The translations under genes were made by a program, and so were the position numbers. The notes beneath the pieces are model-generated. The model was not told where the DNA came from, did not search any database, and saw only the letters and a program-made list of their open reading frames with translations. A DNA stretch of 64,000 nucleotides, from NCBI GenBank assembly GCA_014379595.1, contig JACMLM010000040.1:1-64000 (forward strand), written 5' to 3'. The DNA comes from Anaerolineales bacterium (GTDB lineage Bacteria; Chloroflexota; Anaerolineae; Anaerolineales; Villigracilaceae). Positions 61,780 to 64,000 of this stretch are shown piece after piece (positions within the stretch are counted from its first letter, which is position 1; each line of letters begins with the position of its first letter).

Positions 61780-62124
61780 ATGGCACGAACACCAACAACA
61801 CATGATCCTTTCAATGCAGTGGCTGAACCCAAAAGGCGACAAGTCCTTGCGGTTATGGGCACACAAGAACTATCAGTCAATGAGATCGTTGAAAGGCTTG
61901 GCTGGAACCAGCCGATGGTGAGTAAACACCTTAGAGTGTTGAAGCAGGTTGGGTTGGTGAGCGAGAGGCGCGTAGGCCGTCAGCGTATGTATCAGGTCAA
62001 TGCGGAAAAACTCAGGCCCATTTTTGACTGGGTAACGCCATTTGAAAAGCTTTGGAATGAGCGGTTTGACCGTCTTGATGAAGTCTTAGAAGAAATGCAA
62101 AAAAGGAGAAAAAATAATGAATGA
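61780..62124 (+). CDS. ArsR-family transcriptional regulator
   Basis: The 114-residue protein is a winged helix-turn-helix with the ArsR pattern: DPFNAVAEPKRRQVLAVM, then SVNEIVERLGWNQPMVSKHLRVLKQVGLV (key: QPMVSKHLRVL). No metal-binding cysteines are visible, so it is not a metal sensor of the classical kind; this subgroup commonly precedes SRPBCC/AHSA1 genes, as here. It likely represses its own operon via the palindromes at 61719-61769. It overlaps the next gene by eight bases. Confidence 0.92.
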   Translation: MARTPTTHDPFNAVAEPKRRQVLAVMGTQELSVNEIVERLGWNQPMVSKHLRVLKQVGLVSERRVGRQRMYQVNAEKLRPIFDWVTPFEKLWNERFDRLDEVLEEMQKRRKNNE

Positions 62125-62548
62125 ACAATCTACACCCAACCCTGACTTAAAAAGCTTGGATCGTCTAATCGGCACCTGGAAACAATCCGGAGAATTGGCT
62201 GGAGAAATCACCTACGAATGGGCGCCAGGGGGGTTCTTCCTGCTGCAACATGTTGACTTTGTCCATGGTGAAAACAAAATCAAAGGGCTTGAAGTCATTG
62301 GCCATGAATTTGCATTTGGAGCGGAACCAGGCGCAGATATCAAATCACGATTTTATAGTTATCTCGATGGCATGACTCTGGACTATGTATATGAAATTGA
62401 AGGCGACACTCTGACTATTTGGGGTGGTGAAAAAGGTTCGCCCGCATATTACAAAGGCGAGTTTAGCAAAGATGGGAATACACTCACTGGCGGTTGGCAT
62501 TACCCGGGCGGTGGTGGATACGAAGCCATATCAACTCGAATCAAGTAG
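62117..62548 (+). CDS. DUF1579-like protein
   Basis: The 143 residues ([43 protein letters not shown]) match the protein at 52135 in order and spacing of landmarks. The family is lipocalin-like and of unknown function. It is the second gene of the ArsR operon, overlapping arsR by eight bases. Its relative at 52135 lies next to the VOC gene that shares the operator. Confidence 0.75.
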   Translation: MNEQSTPNPDLKSLDRLIGTWKQSGELAGEITYEWAPGGFFLLQHVDFVHGENKIKGLEVIGHEFAFGAEPGADIKSRFYSYLDGMTLDYVYEIEGDTLTIWGGEKGSPAYYKGEFSKDGNTLTGGWHYPGGGGYEAISTRIK

Positions 62549-62559
62549 AAGGAGAAAAC

Positions 62560-63051
62560 ATGTCAAAAAATAAAACTATCATCAAGGCTAAACCCGGCAA
62601 ACAGGAACTCTTTATTACCCGAGAGTTTGAAGCACCAAGAGAATTGGTTTTCAAGGCATACACCGATGAGAAAATCTATGCCCAATGGCTGGGTCCGCAT
62701 GGCCTCGAAACATGGTTTGAAGTATTTGAACCAGTGAGTGGCGGCAAATACAAATTCGTTCAAAAAGATAAAGACGGCAACGAGTTTTCATTTCACGGCG
62801 TTACTCATGAAGTGAATTTCCCCGAGCGGATTATCGGCACATTTGAATTCGATGGACTTCCAGAATCTGGGCATGTGGTTTTGGAAACAACAAGATTTGA
62901 GGCACTGCCGGGGGATCGTACCCGAATCACGTCTCAATCTGTCTTTCAATCTGTTTCTGACCGCGATGGCATGGTCGAATCTGGAATGGAGCACGGCGTC
63001 GTCGAAGGTTATGAACGCCTCGATGAAATTTTGGAAACATTGAAAAAGTAG
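62560..63051 (+). CDS. SRPBCC / AHSA1-like protein
   Basis: The 163-residue product has the AHSA1-like pattern: [37 protein letters not shown] (key: WLGPHGL), [13 protein letters not shown] and a C-terminal helix with [17 protein letters not shown]. These proteins bind hydrophobic ligands. AGAAGGAG lies directly before the ATG at 62560, so the longer reading from 62494 is rejected. Third gene of the ArsR operon. Confidence 0.9.
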   Translation: MSKNKTIIKAKPGKQELFITREFEAPRELVFKAYTDEKIYAQWLGPHGLETWFEVFEPVSGGKYKFVQKDKDGNEFSFHGVTHEVNFPERIIGTFEFDGLPESGHVVLETTRFEALPGDRTRITSQSVFQSVSDRDGMVESGMEHGVVEGYERLDEILETLKK

Positions 63052-63058
63052 ATCTCAA

Positions 63059-63865
63059 ATGAAAACAGTTACTTCAAAAGATGGCACCAAAATTGCGTTC
63101 GATCAAATCGGAAGCGGCCGGCTGATAATTCTTGTAGATTCTGCACTGGCAGATCGAACAATATGTGCGAAGTTGGCAAAATTATTGTCTGAAGAATTTA
63201 CGGTCATCAATTATGACCGTCGCGGTCGCGGTGACAGCAAGGACACACAACCCTATGCAGTGGGCCGTGAAGTGGAAGATATCGAAGCGTTGATCGATGG
63301 AGCAGGTGGTTCAGGATTTATCTTTGGGAGTTCATCGGGCGCGGTACTTGCTCTCGAAGCCGCGAGTAAATTACCAGCTAAAGTCAGAAAACAAATATTA
63401 TACGAACCACCATTCATTGTTGATGATAGCCGACCACCGATGCCAGAAGGTTTCCTCGAGCAGGTCAAAAAATCTCTTGCAGAAGATAAAAGAAGCAACG
63501 CACTCAAGCTTTTCTTCTCAACTGCTATGGGTATTCCCAATATATTCATATTCATAATGAGTTTGATGCCAAGCTGGTCAAAATCCAAAGCCGTGGCGCA
63601 TACATTGCCCTATGACCTTGCGGTCATGGGAGATACCCAACAAGGTCAAGCATTATCAAAAAGCCGCTGGGCAACTGCAAACATGCCAACACTGGTATTG
63701 ACAGGCGGAAAGAGTGAAGCGTTTTTCCACAAAGCTGGAGATGCATTGGCTGAAGTTCTTCCGAATGCAGAACATAAAATTCTCAAAGATCAACATCATG
63801 GTTCAGCTGTGATGTCACCAAATGTGATTGCTTCCGAAATGATAGAATTTTTCAAAGGCAAATAA
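63059..63865 (+). CDS. alpha/beta hydrolase
   Basis: The 268 residues have an alpha/beta hydrolase core with the nucleophile elbow GSSSG (Ser92) and the acid/His end KDQHHGS. The oxyanion region DSALADRTI is short. An esterase or lactonase role is likely, substrate unknown. It starts seven bases after the SRPBCC gene, in the same operon. A DHFR/RibD-like gene follows one base after its stop. Confidence 0.88.
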   Translation: MKTVTSKDGTKIAFDQIGSGRLIILVDSALADRTICAKLAKLLSEEFTVINYDRRGRGDSKDTQPYAVGREVEDIEALIDGAGGSGFIFGSSSGAVLALEAASKLPAKVRKQILYEPPFIVDDSRPPMPEGFLEQVKKSLAEDKRSNALKLFFSTAMGIPNIFIFIMSLMPSWSKSKAVAHTLPYDLAVMGDTQQGQALSKSRWATANMPTLVLTGGKSEAFFHKAGDALAEVLPNAEHKILKDQHHGSAVMSPNVIASEMIEFFKGK

Positions 63866-63866
63866 C

Positions 63867-64000
63867 ATGGGAAAAGTAACTTTCAATATGACCATGTCAT
63901 TGGATGGCTTTGTAGCTGGTCCAAACGATAACCCTGATAATGGATTAGGCGATGGTGGTCAAGGACTCTTCAATTGGTATTTCAATGGTGATACCGAAGT
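63867..64000 (+). CDS. RibD C-terminal/dihydrofolate reductase-like protein (partial, runs off window)
   Basis: The reading starts MGKVTFNMTMSLDGFVAG at the ATG at 63867 and continues open to the window end (44 codons seen). MSLDGFVAGP is the usual start of the RibD_C/DHFR-like family. It follows the hydrolase by one base and belongs to the ArsR operon. Confidence 0.8.
   Translation, partial: MGKVTFNMTMSLDGFVAGPNDNPDNGLGDGGQGLFNWYFNGDTE

Overview
The window looks like a chromosomal segment of a Chloroflexota bacterium, most likely Anaerolineae. This is inferred from the gene set and the Thr/Pro/Ser-rich lipoprotein linkers, not from a marker-gene search. There are no rRNA genes, phage, integrase or CRISPR. 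Functional calls come from motifs read in the translations; no database search was run.

Region 1 (1-9.5 kb, + strand) is a cell-shape and division block: mreB-mreC-mreD-mrdA (PBP2), then minC-minD-minE, rodA and gltX. A 27-codon lysine-rich small gene with its own extended -10 promoter follows. Region 2 (9.5-19.7 kb, mostly - strand) holds a receiver protein, an adenylate/guanylate cyclase, an RtcB RNA ligase, an asymmetric heterodimeric ABC exporter whose leader resembles a peptide-plus-terminator attenuator, a lipoprotein, glnS, and a tRNA-Gln(CUG) 0.6 kb from glnS.

Region 3 (19.7-38.1 kb, - strand) is a nearly gapless run of nine signalling genes. It includes a 2496-residue hybrid kinase with about twelve PAS and two GAF domains, a 1405-residue membrane multi-PAS kinase with its receiver, a NarL-type pair, an HD-GYP phosphodiesterase and an FHA protein. 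There is almost no output gene besides the NarL regulator and the c-di-GMP enzyme.

Region 4 (38.3-49.3 kb, + strand) is a catabolic operon. It encodes a molybdenum hydroxylase (CoxG, XdhC/CoxI, CoxM, CoxS, CoxL form-II-like), an amidase, FdrA/AllF, DUF1116/AllG and a cyclase-family hydrolase. The third oxamate carbamoyltransferase-type subunit (DUF2877/AllH) lies 15 kb away at 60.9 kb. Together they suggest oxidation and opening of a nitrogenous ring followed by carbamoyl-phosphate release. A GIY-YIG nuclease flanked by two composite palindromic repeats interrupts the operon just before coxL.

Region 5 (49.4-64 kb) is a mosaic of small accessory genes: FRG protein, AraC/GyrI-like regulator, SRPBCC and DUF1579-like proteins, VOC proteins, tandem MDR reductases, DinB, a broken DUF1801 gene, NmrA-like reductase, and an ArsR-led operon. 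The ArsR promoter and the VOC promoter at 53.2 kb share a nearly identical 16-bp operator-like sequence, suggesting one regulon. The window ends inside a RibD/DHFR-like gene.
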